This document shows, in pieces, positions 1 to 8,664 of a stretch of 31,240 bases of DNA. The DNA is taken from positions 1 to 31,240 of the forward strand of contig DAOVTW010000040.1 in NCBI GenBank assembly GCA_030632885.1. Direction: 5' to 3'. Both the position numbers and the translations under genes were made by a program. Below the pieces are notes generated by a model, which ran no database searches, was not told where the DNA came from, and saw only the letters and a program-made list of their open reading frames with translations. Position 1 is the stretch's first letter, and every line of letters starts with the position of its first letter. This stretch comes from JAIOSM01 sp023143455. Lineage in GTDB: Bacteria; Desulfobacterota; Desulfobacteria; Desulfobacterales; Desulfobacteraceae.

Positions 1-102
1 GGCAGAGGAAAGCTTGGCCCACCAGGAAAAATAAGTGTTCCAATTAAGGATGTTTGGTTATACCCACTCAATAAGCATTTCAAATCTTTGTTGAAAAAAT
101 AA
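1..102 (+). CDS. C-terminal end of an unidentified protein (partial)
   Basis: An open frame enters from the left edge in frame 1 and stops at the TAA at 100-102, giving the last 33 residues of a protein. The tail is basic and ends in FKSLLKK; before that it has a Gly/Pro-rich turn (GKLGPPGKI) and the string KDVWLYPL. I do not recognise the family from so short a piece. It is followed at once by a good promoter for the next unit, which fits a real gene end. Confidence 0.6.
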   Translation, partial: GRGKLGPPGKISVPIKDVWLYPLNKHFKSLLKK

Positions 103-114
103 TCACTGAAGTGC

Positions 115-143
115 TTGACCGAATATTTACTACAGGATATAAT
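115..143 (+). promoter_or_regulatory. Sigma-70 type promoter, TTGACC-17-TATAAT
   Basis: TTGACC at 115-120, a 17-base spacer and a perfect TATAAT at 138-143 make one of the best promoters in the window. Transcription would start near 150. It could drive glgP with a long leader, or a short RNA ending at the hairpin at 187-209. Confidence 0.65.
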
Positions 144-186
144 AATTTTTAATAAATTCAATGAGTTATAAAATAATTTGCCTAAT

Positions 187-209
187 CTGATATTTTATTA
201 TCAGTTTTT
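187..209 (+). terminator. Weak hairpin followed by T-run
   Basis: CTGATA (187-192) and TATCAG (199-204) pair perfectly around a six-base loop, followed by TTTTT (205-209). The stem is only 6 bp and mostly A-T, so its strength as a terminator is doubtful. Its place about 40 bases after the predicted start of the promoter at 115-143 is suggestive. Confidence 0.3.
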
Positions 210-529
210 GGTCGAAACTAAAAGATTACGAAAAATAAATATTCGATTCACCGAAACCCTTTAGCTTTAAAGCTTATTACACTTCAGCGAGAATTGCTGA
301 TTTAAATATATTTCCCAAAATATTCTATAGTATATTTTAAACTCCGGTATTCGTATATAAATTTAAAAACCTCTAAATTATTTTACTTGCTTTTATTTGC
401 TAATATTAATATTCTATAATTTATAACTACAAAATTGAAATTTTTGCCAAATTTAATATTAGTTTGACGAATTTTATCGTAAGATTGCTTTAGACATTTT
501 TAAATAATTTGTTTTTTGGAGGTATCAGA

Positions 530-3004
530 ATGGAAGAAAATCGTTCTTCTATAGACAAAACTACCCATAATAAAAGAGCTGAGCTTGATAAACTTAAAAA
601 GGAAATCCGATTCCATGTTCGATCAAATTTAGGGCAAGATCCTGAAATTATGAATAATTATTCATGTTTTGTAGGTCTTGCTTACAGTGTACGGGATCGC
701 TTGATAGGGCAATGGATTGAAACTCAACAATCTTGCACTGATACTCTTGCCAAAAGAATGTTTTATCTTTCATGTGAGTTTCTTCCTGGAAAATTTTTAA
801 TGAATTATTTAACAAGCCTTGGAATAGAAGAGCTTGCTGCTGAAGCTGTTGAAGACTTGGGTTTTGATTTGGATGAGATTGAAGAAGAAGAATGGGATGC
901 AGGGCTTGGAAATGGAGGGTTAGGTAGGCTTGCGTCATGTTATATGGATTCAATTGCAAGCTTAGGAATACCCGGATATGGATATGGTATCCATTATGAT
1001 TATGGAATATTCCATCAAACTATTGTGGATGGGTATCAACAGGAAGGCAGCGATAATTGGATGCGCCGTGGTAATCCATGGGATATTCTTCGGTCTGAAA
1101 AAAAATATAAAATTCAGTTTTATGGCAAAACAGAGTCCTATATTGATATCAATGGGCGAGAGAGATTCAGATGGATTGATTCTGAAAGTCTGATTGCCAT
1201 GGCTTGTGATTTATTGATCCCTGGTTTTAAAAATAAATTTGTAACTAATATGCGTTTGTGGGTTGCACTCTCAGTCAGAGAATTTGACCTTGAAGATTTT
1301 AATCGCGGTGATTATATAGGAGCAGTTGAAGCAAAGATTCTCAACGAAACAATCTCGAAAGTTTTGTATCCAAGTGATGATATAGAGAAAGGTAGAGAGT
1401 TAAGGTTAAAGCAACAATTTTTCTTTGTATCTGCAAGTTTACAGGATATTCTTAAACAATTTAAAAAAGAATATGACTCATTTGAATATATTTCTAAATG
1501 GGCTGCAATACAACTCAACGATACTCATCCCTCAATAGCTATTCCTGAATTCATGCGGTTACTAATGGATGAAGAAGGTCTTAATTGGGATGAAGCATGG
1601 AAGGTATGTCAAAAAACATTTGCATATACAAATCATACTGTTCTTCCGGAAGCCCTTGAGACATGGCCAGTCAAATTAATTGGAAACCTTCTTCCAAGAC
1701 ATCTTGAAATTATTCTTGAAATAAATCAACGTTTTTTAGAGAACCTTGCAATAGAATACCCGGATAACCCAGAGCTTTTATCTAAGCTTTCCATTATTCA
1801 GGGAGATGGTGACCAAAGAATAAGAATGGCACACCTTGCTATTGTTGGAAGTCATTCAGTAAATGGTGTGGCAGCCTTACATACAGAAATTCTAAAAAGA
1901 AGTTTATTTAAAGAATTTGATATTTTTTATCAAGGCAAAATAAAAAATGTAACAAATGGCATTACCCCAAGGCGATGGCTTTTACAATCAAACCCTAGAC
2001 TTTCAAAATTGATATCATCTGTAATTGGTACAAAATGGATTACAGATTTACGCATGCTTAAGGGTCTTATCCCATATGTAGATGATTCATCATTCTGTGA
2101 TAAATGGCATGATATTAAACTTGAGAATAAAAAACAATTATCAAGATATACTCTTCGTAAAACAGGTGTGGGAGTAAATCCAAATAGCTTATTTGATATA
2201 CATGTTAAAAGAATACATGAATATAAACGTCAATTGCTAAATGTTTTGCATATTATTACTTTATATAATCGAATATTGAATGGCAATGAAACAGGTGATG
2301 TTAAACAGACGTTTTTCTTTGCGGGTAAAGCAGCTCCAGCATATTTTCAGGCAAAACTTATTATTAAATTAATAAATTCAGTTTCTGAAGCGATTGACAG
2401 AGAGCCTGAAGTTAAAGAGAGGATCGGAGTTGTGTTTTTGCCGAATTATTGTGTTTCCCAGGCTGAAAAAGTTATACCTGCTGCTGAAATTTCAGAGCAG
2501 ATTTCAACGGCTGGTATGGAGGCTTCAGGGACCGGGAATATGAAGCTATCCTTAAATGGTGCATTAACTATTGGTACTTTGGATGGGGCTAATGTGGAGA
2601 TCTTAGAAGCTGTTGGTAAAGAGAATATGTTTATTTTTGGTTTGAAAGATTTTGAAGTTGAAAACTTAAGATCAAAAGGTTATGACCCTCGAAAATATTA
2701 TAATAAGGATGAAGAATTAAAAAAAGTTTTAGATCTAATTGATTCAGGGCATTTCTCACCTGAAAATGAGCATTTGTTTAAACCTATTACAGATTCTTTA
2801 CTAAATCAGGGAGATTTTTTTATGTTGCTGGCTGATTACAGAAGTTATGTTTCAGCCCAGGAAAATGTTCGAAAACTATACGCAGATCAAGCTGACTGGA
2901 CAAAGAGATCAATTTTAACTGTTGCTAATATGGGTCATTTTTCAAGTGATAGATCGGTTTTAGATTATGCTAAAAATATTTGGGATATAAATCCTCTAAT
3001 GTAA
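530..3004 (+). CDS. glgP: Glycogen/starch/alpha-glucan phosphorylase
   Basis: A glycosyltransferase-35 enzyme that splits alpha-1,4-glucans with phosphate to release glucose-1-phosphate, using pyridoxal phosphate. It is 824 residues, the usual family length. The PLP motif EASGTGNMKLSLNGALTIG is intact, with the Schiff-base lysine at K672. The N-terminal glucan/phosphate region carries WDAGLGNGGLGRLASCYMDS, and VKRIHEYKRQLLN lies in the C-terminal lobe. The chosen start is the ATG at 530, because GGAGG at 518-522 sits 7 bases before it; the frame also runs 7 codons further up to a TTG at 509 with no ribosome site. The gene is followed 43 bases later by an EAL/HDOD signalling gene with its own good ribosome site. 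No other glycogen genes are in the window. Assignment is secure; preference for glycogen or maltodextrin cannot be told from sequence. Confidence 0.96.
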   Translation: MEENRSSIDKTTHNKRAELDKLKKEIRFHVRSNLGQDPEIMNNYSCFVGLAYSVRDRLIGQWIETQQSCTDTLAKRMFYLSCEFLPGKFLMNYLTSLGIEELAAEAVEDLGFDLDEIEEEEWDAGLGNGGLGRLASCYMDSIASLGIPGYGYGIHYDYGIFHQTIVDGYQQEGSDNWMRRGNPWDILRSEKKYKIQFYGKTESYIDINGRERFRWIDSESLIAMACDLLIPGFKNKFVTNMRLWVALSVREFDLEDFNRGDYIGAVEAKILNETISKVLYPSDDIEKGRELRLKQQFFFVSASLQDILKQFKKEYDSFEYISKWAAIQLNDTHPSIAIPEFMRLLMDEEGLNWDEAWKVCQKTFAYTNHTVLPEALETWPVKLIGNLLPRHLEIILEINQRFLENLAIEYPDNPELLSKLSIIQGDGDQRIRMAHLAIVGSHSVNGVAALHTEILKRSLFKEFDIFYQGKIKNVTNGITPRRWLLQSNPRLSKLISSVIGTKWITDLRMLKGLIPYVDDSSFCDKWHDIKLENKKQLSRYTLRKTGVGVNPNSLFDIHVKRIHEYKRQLLNVLHIITLYNRILNGNETGDVKQTFFFAGKAAPAYFQAKLIIKLINSVSEAIDREPEVKERIGVVFLPNYCVSQAEKVIPAAEISEQISTAGMEASGTGNMKLSLNGALTIGTLDGANVEILEAVGKENMFIFGLKDFEVENLRSKGYDPRKYYNKDEELKKVLDLIDSGHFSPENEHLFKPITDSLLNQGDFFMLLADYRSYVSAQENVRKLYADQADWTKRSILTVANMGHFSSDRSVLDYAKNIWDINPLM

Positions 3005-3047
3005 ATCAGGCTAAATTTTAAAAAGGTTTTAATATGGAGGAAGAATT

Positions 3048-4295
3048 ATGAATGAAGAAACAATGAAAACACAACAGGTTGCATCTTTATCCTTTGCGAG
3101 ACTACCAATCTTTGATGCTCAACGTCATTTGTGGGGATACGAATTGAGTTATGTTCCCAGTAAAAATATAGTGATTGGTGAAAAGGTCGGGAATATTGCA
3201 TCTGGTACATATATGGCTCTGCAAGAGGTTCTAGATAAAGGGAAAAAAATTATGATGCGGTTTTCTCAAAATGATATCATGAATAATCTTCCCTATTCAT
3301 TACCACCGAATAAAGCAGTTATTAAAATATTGAATATTGAGAATTTAAATAAAGAGATAATAGAAGCAATTAAACAATTAAAAGATGATGAATACCAAAT
3401 AGCTGTATCATGGTCAATGGATTATAAGAAAAACAAGCCAGTTTTTGATATGGGTGATATTATCAATTTTGATGTTTCAAATCTTGATGAAATTAAAATA
3501 GCTGGATTATTGCATCGTAATGAAAAAAAAGATGTTAAATTGCTTGCAAGTAATGTGGATACCAGTAAAAAATTTGAAATTTGTAAAGAAACAGATTTTT
3601 CATTGTACCAAGGATCATTTTTTAAGCAGCCTGAAAATTTATCTGTTAAAAAACTTTCTTCAAACGCTGCATCAAGGTTCCAATTGATGAAAGTGATAGA
3701 GCAGGAAAACCCAAATTTTGAAGAAATTGCCAAGGTTATACAAAGTGATGTTGCAATCAGTTTTAAATTAATGTCCTACCTTAATTCAGTAAGTTTTGGA
3801 TTCCGTCAAAAAATAGAAACCATCAAAGATGCCATTACAATGCTTGGCTGGAGAAATATGAAGAACTGGTTAAGAGTGGCACTTTTAAGTGATATTTCTG
3901 AAAGTCAGCAATCATCAGAGCTTATATTTCTTTCAGTCCAAAGAGGGAAATTTTTAGAGCAGATAATAATAGATCATGATTTTTGGGGGTTTAAATCAGA
4001 TAGTCTTTTCTTGCTTGGTATGTTTTCTTTGCTTGATGCAATGCTCAATCAACCAATGGTTGAAATTGTAAAATATCTTCCTTTATCAGGGAAAATTAAA
4101 AAAGCTCTTTGTGGTGATAAAAATAATGAGTACTATCCCCTATTGAGTTTAGCTAAATATTTCGAAGAAGCAAGATGGGATGAAAGCAAGAAATTGATCA
4201 GTCAGTTAGGACTGGATTCACAAAAGGTTGAAAAAGCCTTACACCAAGCTATAGAATGGGCTACTAAATTAGAAGGAGCGCAAATAAAAGAATAA
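3048..4295 (+). CDS. EAL-like/HDOD domain signalling protein (YuxH type)
   Basis: A 415-residue, cytoplasmic two-domain protein. The first half (about residues 15-190) begins with SFARLPIFDAQRHLWGYELSY, the opening of the EAL-like domain in YuxH/CdgJ proteins, but the EAL catalytic triplet and metal ligands are not evident, so it is probably a non-catalytic domain. The second half (about 195-390) is an HDOD domain, seen in FQLMKVIEQ, VIQSDVAISFKLMSYLNS and the downstream TIKDAITMLG stretch; HDOD lacks the HD phosphodiesterase residues. Family members act in motility, c-di-GMP-linked signalling or stress. GGAGG at 3036-3040 supports the start. It lies 43 bases after glgP and may be co-transcribed, but nothing shows a functional tie to glycogen use. 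Confidence 0.85.
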   Translation: MNEETMKTQQVASLSFARLPIFDAQRHLWGYELSYVPSKNIVIGEKVGNIASGTYMALQEVLDKGKKIMMRFSQNDIMNNLPYSLPPNKAVIKILNIENLNKEIIEAIKQLKDDEYQIAVSWSMDYKKNKPVFDMGDIINFDVSNLDEIKIAGLLHRNEKKDVKLLASNVDTSKKFEICKETDFSLYQGSFFKQPENLSVKKLSSNAASRFQLMKVIEQENPNFEEIAKVIQSDVAISFKLMSYLNSVSFGFRQKIETIKDAITMLGWRNMKNWLRVALLSDISESQQSSELIFLSVQRGKFLEQIIIDHDFWGFKSDSLFLLGMFSLLDAMLNQPMVEIVKYLPLSGKIKKALCGDKNNEYYPLLSLAKYFEEARWDESKKLISQLGLDSQKVEKALHQAIEWATKLEGAQIKE

Positions 4296-4334
4296 AGAAG
4301 CACAGATTCAAACAGAATTTTTTAAGGATGAACA

Positions 4335-4621
4335 ATGTTAACAATTAATGATAGTCTTCTGATTTTCATAGATATTCAAGGAAAACTTGCAAGTTTGATG
4401 CATGATAAAGACAAACTTTATAAAAATCTTGAAATAATGGTTATGAAGTCCAGATAATTGCAGACTGTGTATCTTCAAGAACTAAATCAAATAAAGATAT
4501 TGGAATAAAAAGAATGAATCAGGCGGGTGTTGTTACAACAAGTTGTGAAATGGTTTTATTTGAGCTTATGAAATCTACTAAAGCCGAAGGGTTTAAAGAA
4601 ATTACAAGATTGATTAAATAG
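4335..4621 (+). pseudogene. Isochorismatase-family hydrolase remnant with internal deletion
   Basis: The first piece starts at the ATG at 4335 behind an AAGGATG ribosome site and reads DSLLIFIDIQGKLASLMHDK, the typical N-terminus of YcaC-like cysteine hydrolases. It runs to a TAA at 4455. From 4439 a second frame continues the family C-terminus: GYEVQIIADCVSSRTKSN, then TSCEMVLFELMKS, ending at 4621. Intact relatives are about 180 residues. Here the middle 75-80 residues are missing, including the loop with the nucleophilic cysteine (normally GIEAHVC-like) and the catalytic lysine, and the joint is out of frame. The gene cannot make an active enzyme. The preserved ribosome site and unspoiled flanks suggest recent loss by a single deletion. 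Confidence 0.85.
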
Positions 4622-4639
4622 ATTTTATACAATCAGCTC

Positions 4640-5275
4640 TTATGCTGAGATTTTAAATGTTGGTTCCTGTTGATTATCCGGCATGTTTTGAATTTTCAAA
4701 TAAGCATTGTCAGTAGTTTGTTTAATATTCCCAAAGGCTTTTTCTTCATCAGAAGAAGCCTTTTCTTTTATTCTATTCAACATTAATTCTGACATTGCCT
4801 TGGTACTGATTGTCATTGCAGTTGAGGCGACTTTTCTGTCCTGGGGGGATGGATCAGCAGGTGCAAGAGCAGCCCTTCTTATTTGCTGCATTTTGTCAAT
4901 AGTCGCTTGGGGATCTCCTGGCACAGGTGAAGTGTCAATTGAAACCTCTCCTGATACAGCATATCGCTTGCCATCAGGTCCGGTTTTATAAGAATAATTT
5001 GCGCCAGAAAGAATAAACCTTCCACCTGCGACAACATGTGCCATCTCATGTCTCTTTACTGCCTGATCAACTTGTTTTAATTCAGTAACAAGAGCTTTTT
5101 CATTTTTTGTAAGTTCGTCTTTATGTTCTTTAACAAATTTAGAGGAAATTTCTCGTTTTATAGAACCGGTTTTTTGATTTTCAGGAGTAAAAGATTTCTC
5201 GGCAGTGTTTTTATTTTCAATTGAATTGTTATTAATTGTATAAGAATACGAATTTTGTATTGCATTGATATCCAT
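4640..5275 (-). CDS. Putative HExxH metalloprotease, SprA-related/CJM1_0395 family
   Basis: A 211-residue protein with an N-terminal disordered, Asn/Ser/Lys-rich part (about 1-60) and a conserved core carrying HEMAH at residues 76-80, a zinc-binding HExxH motif. The core continues with YSYKTGPDGKRYAVSGEVS and PGDPQATIDKMQQIRRAALAP, which I recognise from the small SprA-related putative metalloprotease family. No substrate is established for these proteins. No signal peptide is seen. The ATG at 5275 is preferred over an upstream TTG at 5278 because AAGGTGA lies just ahead of it. It is transcribed against the isochorismatase remnant and divergently from hisB, with its own promoter at 5313-5341. 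Confidence 0.75.
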   Translation of the reverse strand: MDINAIQNSYSYTINNNSIENKNTAEKSFTPENQKTGSIKREISSKFVKEHKDELTKNEKALVTELKQVDQAVKRHEMAHVVAGGRFILSGANYSYKTGPDGKRYAVSGEVSIDTSPVPGDPQATIDKMQQIRRAALAPADPSPQDRKVASTAMTISTKAMSELMLNRIKEKASSDEEKAFGNIKQTTDNAYLKIQNMPDNQQEPTFKISA

Positions 5276-5312
5276 CAATCACCTTTGAATCGAAGATATG
5301 AATAATACATTT

Positions 5313-5341
5313 ATTATAATCGGCATAATATTTAATTTCAA
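5313..5341 (-). promoter_or_regulatory. Sigma-70 type promoter for the HExxH gene
   Basis: On the minus strand, TTGAAA (5336-5341), a 17-base spacer and TATAAT (5313-5318) lie about 40 bases before the start codon at 5275. Spacing and -10 box are ideal. Confidence 0.6.
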
Positions 5342-5381
5342 CAAGTTTTTTATTTGTTTTAAGATTAATAAATTTTTATAA

Positions 5382-5410
5382 TTGACATTACAATAGAATT
5401 CTGATATATA
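5382..5410 (+). promoter_or_regulatory. Sigma-70 type promoter for hisB-hisA-dnaG-rpoD
   Basis: A perfect TTGACA at 5382-5387, 17 bases, then TATATA at 5405-5410. The predicted start near 5417 gives a leader of about 100 nt before hisB. I see no his leader peptide or strong attenuator hairpin in that leader. Confidence 0.6.
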
Positions 5411-5516
5411 TTTGGATTCGTGTTTTGCGTGGAGTCTGACTGGTTATTGATTACTATAATTAAATTGAGATTTTCACAATATTACACAAGTAACTTATTT
5501 ACAAGGATGAATCTAA

Positions 5517-6104
5517 ATGGGTCGGAATGCTTCGGTTAGTCGTCAAACCAAAGAGACTAACATTCAAATAGATATTAACCTTGATGGTTCCGGCAACTCT
5601 GATATTAAAACCTCCATCCCTTTTTTTGACCACATGCTAACTTTATTTTCTGTTCACGGCTTTTTTGATATAAAAATTAAGGCATCAGGAGATATTGATG
5701 TTGATTTTCATCACCTTGTTGAAGATGTAGGTCTTGTATTGGGAGATGCTTTTTCAAAAGCCCTTGGAGATAGAATCGGTATTCTTAGATATGGTGAAGG
5801 CACTGTTCCAATGGATGAGGCATTATCCAAGGTAAATGTAGATTTATCCAATCGTCCCTATCTTGTTTATAATATTCCATCAAAAATTAATGTTCGAGGA
5901 ATTTTTGATGCGTATCTTGCTAAAGAGTTCTTTAGAGCATTTTGTGTTAAAGGAGGACTGAACCTCCATGTTAACACAAAATATGGTGAAAATGAGCACC
6001 ATGTGCTTGAATCTATTTTTAAAGCCATGGGAAGAGCTATGAATCAGGCATGTACAATAGATTCAAAAATATCAGGAACTCTTTCAAGCAAAGGTAGTTT
6101 GTGA
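5517..6104 (+). CDS. hisB: Imidazoleglycerol-phosphate dehydratase
   Basis: It dehydrates imidazole-glycerol phosphate in histidine synthesis. It is 195 residues, the length of the single-function enzyme without the phosphatase domain found in enterobacteria. The metal-binding His motifs are present: HHLVEDVGLVLG near residue 72 and NEHHVLESIFKAMGRAM near residue 160, along with SIPFFDHMLTLFSVHG. AAGGA at 5503-5507 supports the ATG at 5517. It is followed 34 bases later by hisA, and both sit upstream of dnaG and rpoD in what looks like one transcript. Confidence 0.96.
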   Translation: MGRNASVSRQTKETNIQIDINLDGSGNSDIKTSIPFFDHMLTLFSVHGFFDIKIKASGDIDVDFHHLVEDVGLVLGDAFSKALGDRIGILRYGEGTVPMDEALSKVNVDLSNRPYLVYNIPSKINVRGIFDAYLAKEFFRAFCVKGGLNLHVNTKYGENEHHVLESIFKAMGRAMNQACTIDSKISGTLSSKGSL

Positions 6105-6138
6105 AATTTATTAAAAGTTTAATTAAGGTTGATATTTA

Positions 6139-6855
6139 ATGCTGATTATTCCGGCTATTGATATTAAGCAAGGGAAATGTGTCAGGTTACAGCAGGGCAA
6201 CATGGATCTTGAAACAAAATATTCTGATAATCCTCTAAAGATAGCCTTGAAATGGGAATCTTTAGGAGCTCAACTTATACACATAGTTGACCTGGATGGT
6301 GCTTTTAAAAAACAAATTGTAAATCATGAAATAATAAAACATATTGTTGAAAATATTAACACTCCTATTCAGGTCGGTGGTGGAATAAGAAATGCCGAGA
6401 CAGTTGAGATGTATATAGACTTAGGTGTGAGCAGGGTAATCATTGGTAGCGTTGCTCTTTATAACCCAGATTTTGTAATAGAAATCTGTAAAAAATATCC
6501 TGGTAAGATTGTAGTTGGAATTGATGCTAAAGATGGAATGGTTGCAGTTGAAGGGTGGAGTGAAGTCTCTGACGTTAGCGCTATAGAGCTTGCAAAAAAA
6601 TATGAATCAAAAGGTGTTGCAGCAATTATTTTCACAGATATAAAAAGAGATGGAATGCAGACTGGACCTAATATTGAAGCGACAAATGAACTTGCTCAAG
6701 CTATTGATATTCCGGTAATAGCTTCTGGAGGGGTTTCTTCAATTGAAGATATTAAGGAATTGTTAAACTATAAAGAAATCTTTGGAGTTATTACAGGTAG
6801 AGCTCTTTATGAAAGAAAACTTGACCTTAAAGAGGCAATAAAAATTTCAATTTAG
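6139..6855 (+). CDS. hisA: Phosphoribosylformimino-AICAR phosphate isomerase
   Basis: A (beta/alpha)8-barrel enzyme that performs the Amadori rearrangement of ProFAR in histidine synthesis. It is 238 residues. The catalytic aspartates are in place: D8 in IPAIDIKQGKCVRL and D129 in VVGIDAKDG. Phosphate-binding loops are seen as QVGGGIRN and ASGGVSS. The repeat of these elements in the two halves of the barrel is typical and separates it from HisF, which has a different first strand. The ribosome site is modest (AAGG at 6125-6128). It ends 7 bases before the start of dnaG, so the two are almost certainly co-transcribed. Confidence 0.96.
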   Translation: MLIIPAIDIKQGKCVRLQQGNMDLETKYSDNPLKIALKWESLGAQLIHIVDLDGAFKKQIVNHEIIKHIVENINTPIQVGGGIRNAETVEMYIDLGVSRVIIGSVALYNPDFVIEICKKYPGKIVVGIDAKDGMVAVEGWSEVSDVSAIELAKKYESKGVAAIIFTDIKRDGMQTGPNIEATNELAQAIDIPVIASGGVSSIEDIKELLNYKEIFGVITGRALYERKLDLKEAIKISI

Positions 6856-6862
6856 AGAAGTT

Positions 6863-8641
6863 ATGTATATTCCTGAAGATAAAATTGCTGAGATAATAAA
6901 TACTTCTGATATTGCTGATGTAATATCAGAGTCTGTGATTCTAAAAAAAGCAGGTCAGAATTTCATGGGGCTTTGCCCTTTTCATTCAGAAAAAACGCCT
7001 TCTTTTTCAGTAAGTCCTCAAAAACAGATTTTCCATTGTTTTGGTTGCGGAGTAGGAGGTAATGTTTTTTCTTTTTTGATGAAACATCTTAATATTAGTT
7101 TTCCTGAAGCAGTTAAAATACTTGCAAGAAAATATAATATTACAATTGAAGTTGGGAAGATCAGCCCTGAAAAGAAAAAATTATTAGATTTAAAAGAAGG
7201 ACTTTTCCGACTTAACAAACAAGTAATGGAATATTACAATGATTTATTATTGAAAAGTGAACTGGGTCAAACAGCAAGGCAATATCTCAATAAGCGCGGA
7301 ACAACTGATGATATTATAGAAAAATTCAATATAGGTTTTGCCATTGATGCTTGGGATTCTTTGGTAGGTTTTTATAAGAAATTATCAATACAAAAAAATG
7401 TTGCTGAAAAATCTGGTCTTGTTTTACAAAAAAAATCAGGATCTGGTTACTATGACAGGTTCAGAAATAGAGTTATCTTTCCGATATTTGATATAAACAT
7501 GCAAATTGCAGGTTTTGGTGGAAGAGTCATGGATGATTCTTTACCCAAGTATTTAAATTCACCTGAAACGCTTGTTTATAATAAAAGTAGAATTTTATAC
7601 GGTTTGCATATTTCAAAGAATCATTGCAGGCAAAAAGAACATGTTTATATTGTTGAAGGATATTTTGATTTTCTTTCTTTGTATCAACACGGGGTTAAAA
7701 ATGTTGTCGCAAGCTTAGGTACTGCTTTGACAAAAGAACATGTTAGATTGCTAAAAGGATATGCAAAGAAAGTTACTCTGGTTTTTGATTCTGATGATGC
7801 AGGCATTAATGCTGCAAAAAGAAGCATTGATATTTTTGTTAATGAAGGTATTGAATTGAAAATACTTGTTCTCCCTCAAGGAAATGATCCTGATTCTTTT
7901 ATTATGGAATATGGGGAAAAAGCTTTTAAACAAAAAGCATCACAAGCCTTGACAATATTACAATTCCTTATGACGCTATCAATAAAGAATCACGGGAGTT
8001 CAATCCAAGGAAGGGTTGCTGTTTTAGATGAGATGAAATTATATTTATCACAGATTCAGGACAGTGTTTTAAGATCATTACATATTAAAGAGCTTGCTGA
8101 AAGATTGAATGTTGATGAAAAAGCTGTACTTGAAAAAGTTAAGGAAGAACACTTGTCTTTAAGAAATAAAAAACCTTTTATCATTAATAAAGATGAAGAC
8201 TTTTTTGAGGGGACCCATGAATCAATTAGAAGAGAAGAACAGATGGTCTCATTGATGTTGCAATATCCTGAGATCATTAAAGAGGTTAAAGAACGGCAGG
8301 TGCTTGATTTTTTTTATTCTGAAAAATTAAAAAAAATTGGTGAAAAAGCTTTATCATTTGATTGCGATAAAGATAAGTTTTTGTCTAATTTTATGGCAAA
8401 TATTGAAAGGAATGAAGACCTTGAAGTTATTGCACCCCTTGTAATATCAGAAATTGATGATATTAAAGAGGTTTTTGATAAATCTGTTTCTTTAATGAAA
8501 AGGATTATTAAACTGAGAAAAAAAAATGATAATAGTCTAACAAATAAAATAAAAGCGGCACAAAAAAATTGTGATTCTGATGTATTTGAATTGCTCGCAA
8601 AAAAACAGAATGAAATTCAACAATTACATAATGAGAATTAA
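6863..8641 (+). CDS. dnaG: DNA primase
   Basis: It makes RNA primers at the replication fork and binds DnaB through its C-terminus. It is 592 residues. The N-terminal zinc ribbon has C38, H41, C59 and C62 (CPFH and HCFGC). The catalytic core follows, with YLNSPETLVYNKSRILYGL, and the TOPRIM fold shows the metal-binding acidic residues in VEGYFD and VFDSDDAG. The last 150 or so residues are the weakly conserved helicase-binding part. It lies 7 bases after hisA and 23 bases before the rpoD start, the dnaG-rpoD pair of the classic macromolecular synthesis operon; rpsU is not in the window. Confidence 0.97.
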   Translation: MYIPEDKIAEIINTSDIADVISESVILKKAGQNFMGLCPFHSEKTPSFSVSPQKQIFHCFGCGVGGNVFSFLMKHLNISFPEAVKILARKYNITIEVGKISPEKKKLLDLKEGLFRLNKQVMEYYNDLLLKSELGQTARQYLNKRGTTDDIIEKFNIGFAIDAWDSLVGFYKKLSIQKNVAEKSGLVLQKKSGSGYYDRFRNRVIFPIFDINMQIAGFGGRVMDDSLPKYLNSPETLVYNKSRILYGLHISKNHCRQKEHVYIVEGYFDFLSLYQHGVKNVVASLGTALTKEHVRLLKGYAKKVTLVFDSDDAGINAAKRSIDIFVNEGIELKILVLPQGNDPDSFIMEYGEKAFKQKASQALTILQFLMTLSIKNHGSSIQGRVAVLDEMKLYLSQIQDSVLRSLHIKELAERLNVDEKAVLEKVKEEHLSLRNKKPFIINKDEDFFEGTHESIRREEQMVSLMLQYPEIIKEVKERQVLDFFYSEKLKKIGEKALSFDCDKDKFLSNFMANIERNEDLEVIAPLVISEIDDIKEVFDKSVSLMKRIIKLRKKNDNSLTNKIKAAQKNCDSDVFELLAKKQNEIQQLHNEN

Positions 8642-8664
8642 ATCAGGCTTTGGGGAGGAATTTT

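Larger units (their letters stand above)
103..529. other. AT-rich intergenic region before glgP
   Basis: This 427-base stretch has no convincing gene. It is very AT-rich. It holds a near-consensus promoter (115-143), a small hairpin followed by five T (187-209) and a 12-base perfect palindrome AGCTTTAAAGCT (263-274). If the promoter serves glgP, the leader is about 380 nt. No riboswitch family is recognisable. Confidence 0.6.

Noticed and set aside
4633..4648. Small hairpin TCAGC-TCTTAT-GCTGA between the convergent genes at 4621 and 4640
   Set aside because: The stem is only 5 bp and part of it lies in the end of the HExxH coding region, so I do not call it a terminator.
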